A stretch of DNA of 64,000 bases from Camellia lanceoleosa (Eukaryota; Streptophyta; Magnoliopsida; Ericales; Theaceae), in the NCBI GenBank assembly GCA_025200525.1, contig CM045761.1, positions 206,419,870 to 206,483,869 of the forward strand, written 5' to 3'. Shown here piece after piece: positions 49,206 to 59,876 of the stretch (positions are counted from its first letter, which is position 1; the number at the start of each line of letters is the position of its first letter). The notes beneath the pieces were generated by a model. That model had not been told where the DNA came from. It worked only from the letters and a program-made list of their open reading frames with translations, and did not search any database. The position numbers were made by a program, and so were the translations under genes.

Positions 49206-49975
49206 TTTTTTTTTTTTGGTAAACAATAATTTGAAACCAAAACACAAAAGAACTACTAAGCGAACCACCGGGAGGAACGATCGCCTGCTTGAGATCATAA
49301 TCCAGCTATAGCCAAGAAGGAGGCTCGACAACGACCTTCCTCATAAATGCATTCATTCCAAGAGCTTTTTGCAAGAGTGTCGGTACACCCATTAGCCTCT
49401 TGACAAATTAATTGAATATCAACTTCCAATCTTGATCTATCAAATCCCCAAATTCCTAAGAGGTATTGAATTTGAGGTGCATAGGAGTTGCCTTCTTAAC
49501 GATTTGAATGGTTTCCTTGAATTAGACTCAAGAATAACCTAGCAATGCCCATTTATGCAAGCAAACTATAATCCTAACAAATGGCTGACTTCGGCAACAA
49601 GAATGGTAGAAGAGCCCACGGTGCTTGAATCTACTAAGCCATGAACCTTAGGTAGAAGCGAATTAGCCCTGCATGGCATGCCACTCTTTGTTACTACACC
49701 ATCAACATTTATCTTAACCCATCTAATGAGGTCGTTGCCAAAATATTAATAGATGTCATATTTGGACCCTTGTGCGATAGTCCTTATGAACTTGGAATTC
49801 ATGTGCTCTACCTTAATATATTCTAGCAATCTAAAGGGCTCCTCAAACTCGGATCATGTATTTCTTGATTTTGCCAAAACCATAGAAGATATAGTAGCCA
49901 TAAATAATAAGGGCGACTTTAAGTGGAATCAACCCATTGAGGCAATCTAAATTCATATCTATCCATCAATTTAAA
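49206..49975 (-). mobile_element. 5'-truncated LINE with RNase H-like tail, copy 1
   Basis: Minus-strand sequence starting within the window at about 49975 and ending at a T run (49206-49217), the LINE poly(A) tail read on the + strand. The coding trace is clearer in copy 2 (62686-63480), where it reads as an RNase H-type domain. Here many small indels blur it. Confidence 0.65.
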
Positions 49976-50144
49976 GGTAGAAAAAAAAAATAATATCCGG
50001 TGAGAGGGAGGAATAATCTCTCTTATTTGTGAGGCCATATTTTTGGGTAGTCTCGTGGCGGGTTGTTAGTAGGGTGCCACATGGGCGGAACCATGGTGTC
50101 GAAGATATGAATGCGATAATACGGTCGAGATATTTGGATAGAAG

Positions 50145-52574
50145 ACTAGAGTCCTAGATGACATCAAACTACCTATTTGGATAGAGATGAGACTCTTGAG
50201 GAAGTTTATCTTAATCTGAATAGTGTGAGTTGTGATAGATGTTATCCTTGTAAAAAGATAAGAGTCTATGAAGTGAGACTTCTAAAGAAAGTTAGACACT
50301 AATCATTATAAAAAGTAAAAGGCACCCTTGTGGGTCTAAGGGATGTTTTTGGTTACTCTGTCTAGTGAGTTAATTACTGTGGCTATCTTTGAAGATAATT
50401 ACTAACTTGATCGGTCGAGTGCCCTAGAGTGAACAAACTACCACGGATTCTTTTAACTGCATGCGGGTTATTGAGGCTAAATCTATTGGAGTGCTCTCTT
50501 CTTGAGTTTCCATGTTTGGTTGTGTGGTCAAATCAACACCCACAATTTGGCCTTTGTCGTAGGAGCGTAAGGAGAATAGATGGCCAATGGCGGGCAAAAA
50601 AGGTCGGGACGACATCCCAAGTGGGAGTAAGCGAAACCACCGATCCTAATGTAGATGAAGAAGCGTAATGAATAACCCGGAGGCGAGAATCCGGGAAAAA
50701 TGGCGTCGACGAAAGAGCGACACCAAAAGAAAAGCCGAGGTAAGTATTACAGCGAAAGTGACCTTTAGGTATGAAAAAAGATAGATGCACGATGAGGACA
50801 ACGAAATTGAAGAAATGACAAAAAAATTGGAGAAAACCTACAATTTGTTGTTAACTTTATGATCTTGAGAACAATGTCATGTAGCCATCGTTTCCACACA
50901 TTTGGAAGACCGTGATTCAGTGACCAAAAATGATACCTAAAATGGGGGCAAAAAGCAATCCTTGCGATCCTTGACATAATGAGGACAAAAGAGCATGCAT
51001 TAGCCTTCACGGGAAATCAGACGAGGAAAATCGAGGAGAGGAGATTCTCATAAGACACCTTGTGCCAAGGAAACTTATGTCGAAACATCGGCAAGGAAAG
51101 GAGCTTTGTTTGACACGATGAATGAAGGAAGTCAAGAGGACTCATGTAACAACAGGGAATGGCACGCAAAAAATTGAAATCAGATTGACAGTAAGGAGCT
51201 CTGGATGGACTAAGGAGGATTTAAGGACTTACCTCGGAGAGCTGACCAAGAGATCTTGAGGGGTCACATCTCACGAATCGGCCAGGAATGCCATTCTCGG
51301 TAGATGAGTTGGATAAGTTTGAGGCCTCAAAAATGTTTCACATGCCAAGGTTCTAGATATATAATGACCAATAGTCCAGATTCAAACTTTCACGTCAAAC
51401 GCCATATTTAAATTCAATGTACGCATCTGGCTCTGAGGAAACAAAGCTAGATTTGCTCTCTGCAAGGTGTTCCACTCAATCCTTTGGGAAATGCATTAGA
51501 TTGGTTTTACAAATTCGCAAGCGAAAGCTGTGAAAAGTTGGAAAGGCACAGGTCGAGATGTTTGTGGCGGGTTTTGTTACAAACAAAGCTATGACCATTA
51601 CGGGTAGACTCCTTGATGGATTACGAGAATTGCAGCGAAAATAAGAAAGCCTCGGGGCTTATGTTAAAGGAATATTCTGAGGTGTTTGTCTCAATGGAAT
51701 ATCCAAGATTGTAACTAAGAGTTGGCGAAATTAAGTATCTTTTAAGAATAGCTTTAAAACAATGGTATGTGGCGAAGTCACTAGCAAAAAACTCGCTTAT
51801 ACAAAAAGTATGGAGGAGCTAATGGCTTGAGGATCCAAGAAATATGTGAAGTCGAAGATGATATCTTGGGGACAAAGGCATCAAAACAAGCAGAAAGAAA
51901 TGACTCTCACCGAAAGCGAAGTAGGCGGTATCTTTGGATCTCTTGAGCAAGAGCAGGTAAGAGCATTTTGATGGTACCTGAGCGATCCTGCATGCAAGTA
52001 TTCAAAGTTACGATCCCGGTTATAAAAGTTTTGGAAGAATGGGGAACAGTAACCCGTATTATAGAACCACTTGGAAAAAGATTCTGGCCGAATTTATAGG
52101 AAGAAACCTTGGGAAGCAACATGCCTACCCTGATGAAGATGGGCATACGACTCGAGGTCACCGAGCCACAAGACACATCTAGAAGACACGGTTAGGCAGA
52201 GGTCACACAAGGGACACAATGGAGATGAGGCGAACGAGGGAAGAAACAGGGCAAAGGTAACTCTGGCAGCGACACCACATCCACCCAAGCACCACAACCT
52301 GTGAGCCGGATCACCAAAAGGGTCAATGTAGTTCACTGGTCGTCGACGAGGTATGTGGGGAAACTCGAGGTAGAAACACTTCCTGACATGTATATCAGTC
52401 CAGGAAAGAGGCCTAGGGGCGGGGGCGAGTGCGAGGGACTAATGGTGTCACTTCTTGAAAGCGGAGACTTAGACGCAGTCGACATCACTTGCTTACTTGA
52501 TGCTTTGGTAGTACCAGATTGGAGAATGTCGGGTAGGTGCATTCCCTACAATTAGCAGGCTGACTCTTGTGACA
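50145..52574 (+). mobile_element. 5' part of a Ty3/gypsy element, cut by the assembly gap
   Basis: About 50145-50535 has the character of a gypsy LTR of the Tat/Athila kind: AATTACTAACTTGATCGGTC and GAGTGCC phrases resemble the R/U5 of such LTRs. It ends near CAACACCCACA. TTTGGC at about 50540 resembles the usual primer-site region. A decayed gag fragment follows at about 51405-51720, readable as GNALDWFYKFASESCEKLER and then FVAGFVTNKAMTITG in another frame. No intact ORF remains and pol is not reached before the gap. The LTR start was not located. Confidence 0.6.
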
Positions 52575-52674
52575 NNNNNNNNNNNNNNNNNNNNNNNNNN
52601 NNNNNNNNNNNNNNNNNNNNNNNNNNNNNNNNNNNNNNNNNNNNNNNNNNNNNNNNNNNNNNNNNNNNNNNNNN
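52575..52674. other. assembly gap (100 N)
   Basis: Exactly 100 N, the conventional placeholder for a gap of unknown size. The sequence after it begins inside the duplicated block. Confidence 0.99.
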
Positions 52675-54250
52675 TGTGGTATAGAGGCACTCTGCTTAAG
52701 TATTTAGGTCTCCCATGGGGGGGTAATCTAGATGTGAAGCTTTTTGGAATCCAGTTGTAGACAAGATTGGTAAGAGATTTGAAGGATGGATTAAGGCTTT
52801 ATTGTCACACAAGGGCAGATACACCTTGGTTAAGTCAATTTTGAGTAGTATTCCTATTTATTTCTTATCTTTGTTTAAGATACCAGTTAAGGTGGCAAAG
52901 ACATTAGAAAAGTTGATGAGGGATTTTCTTTAGTAGGGTAAGGATGAGGGGAAAAAGGATCACCTGGTGAGTTGGGATTTAGTTTCATTGCCTAAAGAAA
53001 ATGGACAGTTTGGCTATTGGTAACATTTTGGCTAGGAACATGGCCCTTCTTGGCAAATGGTTATGGAGATTTCCACTTGAGAGTGATTCACTATGACATT
53101 TGGTTATTAGAAGCACGATGGGACTCAAGACAATGGTAGGGATTCACGGGTGGTTCTAAGGGTAATTGTCGTGTTCCTTGAAAATCCATTTCGTGATATC
53201 TACACATGTTGGTCTCGCCATCTTTCTCAGAAGGGTGGGCAATGGGAAACTTGTTCGCTTTTTAGAGGATGTTTGGTTGGGCCAATCTTCTTTTGCTTCT
53301 GATTTTCCACATCTCTATAGTGTGGCTCAGTCTCATAACTCTTCTATAGTTTCCATGGCTTGTTCACATTTGGCTCCAATTTCCTACAATTTTGATTTTT
53401 CTAGAAATCTTAATGATAGGGAGGCATCACAGTTGGCATCTTTGTTGTCCAGAATTGATAATTTCTCTTTGGCTCCTCTTTTAAAGGATAAGAGGGTTTG
53501 AACTCTCCATTAATCTGGGATATTTTCTTGTAAGTCTTTTTTTGATAAACTCATCGATACTCCACATGTTTCTCAATTTCCTTTTTTGCAAAAAAAATAT
53601 GGAAAGCTTGTGCTCCTCTTAAGATGAAGGTGTTCATGTGGGCCTTGGTTCATGGAGGCATTTTGACAAATGATACATTGCGTAAAAACGAGACCTAATC
53701 GCTTTCTAAATCCTCAATGGTGCATTATGTGTTGTAAGAATGGAGAATCCGTGGATCATTTATTTTTGCATTGCTCAGTTGCTTCGACTCTATGGCACAA
53801 ATTGTTTTTGTTGGGGAATGTTATGTGGGTAGCTCTACAAAGGAGTACGCATATGCTCCAAGTTGACTTTCACGCTTTCGGAGGATCAAAGAGAACCAAA
53901 GTGCTATGATCTTGTGCGATCTTTGCAACTTTTTGGATTCTATGGCTGAAAAGAAATGCGAGGGTGTTTGAAGATAAGTCCCGACAGATAGACTATTTGT
54001 GGGATAGTGTTTGCCATTTAACTTCTTTTTGGGTTTTGGGGAATCCTCTTTTTAAAGAAGTCCCACTCTTTTTTGTTAGTTAGAGATTGGTTGGCAGTGT
54101 GTGATATGTAGACCTTTGCTTTAAGAGGTTTTTGTTAGGCTTGTGTTTTGTGTTTTCCCTTTTCTTTTGTAAGAGAATGCCTTATCCTTGCTTACTTTTT
54201 GATTTATCAATAAAGTTCTTTGTTGTTGATCCCAAAAACAAAAAAAAAGT
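52675..54250 (+). pseudogene. LINE ORF2 C-terminal tail and 3' end, copy 2
   Basis: Same LINE tail as 38833-40398: KYLGLPWGG near the start, GKLVRFLEDVWLGQ at about 53244-53285, zinc-binding C-terminal region at about 53685-53800, and the AATAAAG plus A-rich end near 54210-54250. Stops and frameshifts occur at the same places as in copy 1. The upstream part of the LINE is missing because the sequence starts at the gap. Confidence 0.85.
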
Positions 54251-57026
54251 GTATTTTTGTTTTTGTTTTTTATTAACTTTTTCCCTCTTTGTTTCCATAT
54301 ATTTTATTATGACCCCAAATCAAATTTCAAATTATTAAATAAATAAATAAAAAACAGACCACAAATGTGTCCTAAGGCATGTCAAACACAGGACACGTTT
54401 CATGCAATGTCCAACACATGTCCTGGTGTATTTGTGTCTGACACGTGTTTGCCACTACCACAACACCCACTTTGGCGTGTTAGTGCTTCCTAGTGTCATA
54501 CAAATGTTCACTGTTACTGTTTTTTTAATTCTTTTTGCATGCTTAAAACATTGATGCTAGCTTTCCTCTTAAACCTTCCACCAGACCGCAAATTATACTT
54601 CGAGCCATCACTGTTTTGCCCACTCACCATGGACCTAGGAATTTTTTAAGGCTTCTTTCACATTTGAGACCAGAACCAAATGGCATGGTTCTAAGTAATT
54701 TGATACCCCTGGAGTTTTATTGGGTGGGATCAATTTCACAATCTTTCCACTTTCTAATATGATTTTTATACATTTTATAGAAGCCCAAGGTTTTGAAAAG
54801 AAACTGTTACCGTTACATCATGGTATAGGTCACCTCCGCTACCCATTACAATTTTAATTATGTTACCCTAGTGTTTGGGGACTTACCATGGATGGCATAT
54901 AATACATTTCAAATCATAGTTGAGATCAAGCAATCCTCTATGGAATATTTTCATAACAAGTTGAAGCATATAATGATAGACATTTCTCAAAAGTTGTCAT
55001 ATCATATGTTGGCTTCAAGCACAATCATAAATCAACTGCATAAATCAAGTTACAAAATCATGCTCCAATATCTAGTTACTAACCTCAATAGTTTACCCAA
55101 GTTGCATAGGTGTTCACTTCTTGGAGAGTTACTCTTCTTTACTTGATCCTACAAAATATGTTAAGGTCTTTGAACCACTTTCCATTTAATCCCCTTTTCA
55201 TGTTTGCATTTACAAAGGCTAATTTCCATTAGGCTTAAGCTAAATCAAGGCCCAATGCCTAATTTCTTAATGTATTAAACATAATCCCAATTGAATGCCA
55301 TTATTCTCATTGTACCTTAAGCCACAAATCGACGCCAAACTTCATCATATCTTCTAAAATCTTAACTAATTGAAAATGTACTCAATTAAACAATCTCCTT
55401 TAAAGATTAACAAACTCTCAAGTTTCCCACATGAATTAGGAGTTACTCATCAAAATTAAACTAACCAACTGAATAAAGAGATAAATCAAAATTTCAACTC
55501 ATGTGAGTGGCCTCCAAATCTTCTAATCATCATTGCAAATTACAAAATTCTTGGAATTGAAAAATGTATAAAAATTGGAATGTCATACCATCTCATCCCC
55601 TATCATACAAACCCATGCCCGAAGAGAGAAAAAACACATACACAGATATATTGTTAGAAATAAAGAAAAGAGAGAATGTGAAAAGAAAATAAAAAGTAAT
55701 ATGACCCCCATTCATTTCTCTTGACTTTCAACAACAATGCAGGGGTCATACAACAAAGGAAACTCACCGGGAGGTGAAAACCCATCGCCTCAAACCACAG
55801 CCATTGACTACAAACTCCACCTGCATTGCATCCACTCTCCTACTCTCACGACTCACCTTTTTCTTATCTCTCCAATTTTTCCTCCGATTACATCACCACA
55901 GCCCTTCCAGACATTCCTTTATGAGAAACTAGAATGATTATAAATCCACAATTATTTGTACTCTTGCTCACTCTAGTTTTCAATTTACACTTCAATGTCT
56001 TGTCAGCGACTTTGACTGTAACAACAGTGTTAAGCGCCCCCCGCCTTTTTTGTGATCAACAAATTCCTGCCAGCTCATTTTGCCATTATTCTTTTAATTT
56101 TCCTAAATGATGAGTTTGACACATATACTTTGAGAGGAGTTGCTGGGACAGGAAATGAAATAATAATAATAAACGATTAATGGTAAAACTAATGATATGG
56201 TGCACATTAAGTGTTCTTCATGTCATGATAGTAAAATATAGGTGGTTTGAATTTTGAAGAAAAAGATGCTACTGTTGCATCATCAATGGGGTCATGCTGT
56301 CTGGTGAGTTGCTTGAACAAACAACACCAAAAAAAAGGGATCAAATGAATGAAAAAAGTTGGCCAAAGATTTCAATTTTTTCTTCTCAATCTCAAATCTG
56401 TTTCACACAAGGCATCAGAGATGATCTTCATCATCTTCTTCTTGACTTTATATTTCTTCGTAACGGTTGCATTTTCTAGAACTATGTTTTTAAGTTTTAC
56501 TGGCTCTTCATCTTCTATATGCAAAGAGGAAGCAATAAAAGCCATATTAAACCTTAGGGAACAGATATAATTTCGAAAACCAAAAATCTCTGTGGAGATC
56601 CATGTCATTTAACCTATAAAAATTAGTAAATATAATGGACCATATTAAAAATTAAATAAAACTTACTAAAAGCCATTTACAACCCCAAACCCAATAAATA
56701 TGATTATGAAATAAAACCATTTAAACAATGGCATTATGCTTGTAGAGGTGTGTAAGGATAAGAAAGAGGTGTGCATGGTAGCAAGTTTGGTTGGATGCAT
56801 GGATATCACTGGTGTTAAGCTCTTCAATTTATACCTTACCTTATTAACTTGTGTATTCTGTTCCAATATTGTTTTCTCAATGTGTCTCTTGCATATAATG
56901 TAAGAGTTGGAATAGGATATACTTTATTGCAAAGGAAAAACAGATGCAACAAATGTGGTAAAATGGAAATTTAAATGCAACAAAGAGCCCAAACAAACAC
57001 AGTGAGTGTAAGGATATAGCACTCAC
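54251..57026. other. intron/intergenic segment of copy 2
   Basis: Counterpart of 40399-43170, with no supported gene. It lies directly downstream, in minus-strand terms, of the coding exon donor GTGAGT at 57026-57021. Small differences from copy 1 are single-base indels. Confidence 0.5.
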
Positions 57027-58340
57027 AATGGCAAAGTTTTTGAGGAGAGAAGCACATTCCTCCTCAGCAGCAATTTGCTGCTCCAGAACCTCCTGCATCT
57101 TAGAATCAACAGCATCACAGTCCGCTTCAGCAAGTCTGAGGTCAATGGCCAAGCGTTCCTTGTCCTTCTCTGCGGATGCAAGGCTCTCACTAAGACAGTC
57201 CGCGGTCTCAAAATCTTCGGCCTCGCAGGCTTCCTCCAGCTCCTTCTCAAGTTGTCTGTACCTGGTGGATGCAAGATTTACAGTCTCAGCAGCTTTTCTT
57301 CTCCTCCTTGTGGAATCCTTCCGTGCGGCAGATACAGAAGCGACCAGGTCCCGAACGTGACTGAGCTTCTGAGAGATCTGGGCCCTAATTTGTTCAGACC
57401 TCGATTCAATTGACGCGTTACTACTATTACCACTACTACTAGTAGTGTTTACTTGGTCGTCGTCTCCTGCTTGATCATGATCCATGGACAAAACCCTAGG
57501 CGTATGTGTAGGCGCAGGAGGAGGATGTGCATCTGAGACCAAATTAGCATCATAATCATCATCACTTGCTGCGGTAGAATGGGAAGAGTCAACTTGTTTA
57601 CAAGTGGTGTCTGAAAAATCGCTCTCTACTGTGGTGTTCAGTGTCGCAGTCCCCGGTTGAGAGTCAGAAATAGGGCAGCGGGAGGCTTCTTCTTCTTGTT
57701 GGTGTTGTCGTTGTGGAGCAGATGCAGATCCATCTGATTCCGATTCCGATTTGGCAGTGAATGATAAAGATGGTGGTGGTGGAAGCTCCGATTCCGAGTA
57801 TCGAACATGGGCATGCTGCGAAGGAGGAGGAGGAGAAGGCCGATCATCGGGAATTGGGGCGTCTCTACCATATCCGATCCTCAAACCACCTCTCTTTTTC
57901 TTTCTGGTGGAAAACTGTCGAGATATTACTGATGATGATGAGGGAACAACCTCCCTGTTGCTTCTTGTTGTTGTAGTTGTAGTAGTAGTGGTGGTAGTGG
58001 TAGGGAGAGGGGGATGATAGAGTTGGGCTTGAATTTGAGGGCTTATTAATTGGTTTTGGAGGGGAGTGATGAGCGTAAGATCAGAGAATAGGTTTTCGTC
58101 AAGGGGCTGAGATGTTGACGAGGACGATCCTGCCAAAGTATTATCGGATGGAGAAGGTTGTTCCTGTTGCTCTTGCTCTTGTTCTTGTTCTTGTTCTTGT
58201 TCTTGCAGCTGTAGCTGCTGATGCTGATGATTATGAACATGAACGTGATCATCATCAGCCATCTGGGAAGGGGGGTTAAAAAGGACCATCCCTTCGAATA
58301 GAGAATCCATTTCATCTATCTGTCCTTCCTCCGAAGCCAT
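57027..58340 (-). CDS. coiled-coil/UVR-motif protein, first coding exon (intact copy)
   Basis: Minus-strand exon from ATG at 58338-58340 to a GTGAGT donor after 57027: 438 codons, phase 0. I start at MASEEGQIDEMDSLFEGM because the 12 codons upstream begin with TTG, not ATG. The N-terminal half is low complexity: a His-rich stretch, a (QE)n run, Ser/Thr and Pro-rich segments and acidic patches, probably disordered. From about residue 330 it becomes helical coiled coil with a UVR-like pair, LEEACEAEDFETADCLSESL (about 368-387). Joined to 28997-29683 and 16133-16717 it gives 861 aa. No signal peptide or membrane segment is evident. The leader upstream has a (GATC)n palindrome. A named orthologue is not recognised; a cytosolic or nuclear scaffold-type role is a guess. 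Confidence 0.82.
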
Positions 58341-58542
58341 CCCAACTTCTCTATTTCTATTTCTATTCTCCGCCAACCTTTGTGTGAAATGGAAGAGTCT
58401 CTCTCGATCGATCGATCGATCGACCTACAGGCTACAAGCACTTACTAAGCTTTTATCTGGACGTCAACTCAAATGAAATCACCACCACCACCGCAACCCA
58501 GCAGGCAGAAGGCCGCCGCGCCAAGCTGGACGCCCGATGCCC

Positions 58543-59876
58543 AAGGCTGCAAATCAACCGAGCTATTCATGAGTTTGGCTCGCTTGTTAAAGGTGTGTTT
58601 AGTAACCTTTATGTTTTTACTTTATATTTATAAAAATTTTATAAATTGATTTTTGTTTATTTTTAAAAAAATATAAATTACAAATACGTTTGATAATTGA
58701 TAAAATATTTTAAAAAATTTAAAATATAAAAAAGAATGAAAAATGGCAAGTGATTGTAAGTGGCGTGAAAAAATGATGGTGGTGGTGGGTGGCGGTGGTA
58801 TGTGGTGGCGGTGGTGGTGGTGGTGATGGTGGTGGTGGCGTGGCGATGGTGGCGGTGGTGGTGGTGGTGGTGGTGGGTGGGTGGCGGCGGGTGGTGGGTG
58901 GCGGCAGTGGTGGTGGTGCGGCGATGGTGGTGGTGGTGGTAGTGGTATGGTGGGCGGGTGGTGGTGGACGCGGTGGTGGTGGGTGGTGGTGGCGATGGCG
59001 CGGTGGCAGTAGGCGCGGTGGGTGATGGGTGGCGCGGCGTGGTGAGTGGTGATGGCGGGTTAGGTGGTGGTGGTGGTGAGTGGTGGCAAGTAAATGATGG
59101 TGGTGGCGGCGGATGGTAGTGGCGGGTGGTGGCGGTGGTGGTGGTGGCAACGAGTGGTGGGCGTGGTGGCGGTGGGTGGTGAGTGGTGGCGGCGGTGGTG
59201 ATGGGGTGGGTGGTGGGTGGTCGTGGCAGAAGACGGTGGTGGAAAATGGTGGCGCGTTGTAGCTAGTGTTGGGTGGTAAAAAAAAAAAAAACTAAAAACT
59301 CAAAATGGAAACATATTTTTTGTGTTTTCATTTTTTGGCTAAATTTATAAACTGAGACCACTGATTTATAAATCAAAAATTTTACCAAACAAGTTTTTAT
59401 TTAAGTTTTTTAAATTTTTATAAATATAAACTGAAAACGTAAGTGTTACCAAACGGCACCTAAGAGTTCGGCTCGGTTTAACTCGACTTGACTTGGCTTG
59501 TTTAGTAAACGAGTCGAATTCGAACTCAAATATTAGGCTCGTTTAGTAAACAAGCTGAATTCGAGCTCGCACGATTTCGGTCTGTCAAATTCAATTAATT
59601 TACCTTTATTTAAATTATATAATAAATATATTATTTATATATTAAATAATATAAATAATATATAAATGTATATAAATAATTGTATAAATACATTATTTAT
59701 ATAATAAAAAATATATAAATATACATAAATAATATTAAAAAAAATTATTAAGCCGAACTCAAGTTTCATTAATATTAACGAGCCGAGCCGAGCTGAGCTT
59801 GAACTCGATAAGTAAACAAACTGAGCTCGAGCTCAGCAAAGCTCGGCTCAGCTCGATTCGATTCGTTTGTAGCCTT
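58543..59876. mobile_element. outer MITE of the GAGCTCGGCTCG type, copy 2
   Basis: Counterpart of 44690-46432. The terminal blocks are more regular here: GAGCCGAGCCGAGCTGAGC and GCTCGGCTCAGCTCG at about 59780-59855. The inner element is inserted at the same place, so the nesting predates the duplication or allele split. Confidence 0.6.
58591..59461. mobile_element. inner MITE carrying a GGT minisatellite, copy 2
   Basis: Same inverted ends as 44738-46020 but 871 bp long, because the internal array (58775-59277) is only about 500 bp. The flanks of the array are nearly identical in the two copies. Confidence 0.7.

Larger units (their letters stand above)
38833..50481. repeat. duplicated block, copy 1
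   Basis: From TGTGGTATAGAGGCACTC at 38833, this stretch matches 52675-64000 almost base for base and in the same order: LINE tail, intergenic sequence, coding exon 1, nested MITEs, AT-rich region, reverse LINE fragment and gypsy LTR start. Compared with copy 2 it has many single-base indels in homopolymers and scrambled bases around C/G-rich motifs, worsening towards the gap. It includes a coding exon that is frameshifted only here. Confidence 0.93.

Noticed and set aside
52301..52555. 84-aa open frame just before the gap
   Set aside because: No recognisable domain; it sits in the decayed gypsy region next to the gap, where consensus quality is doubtful.
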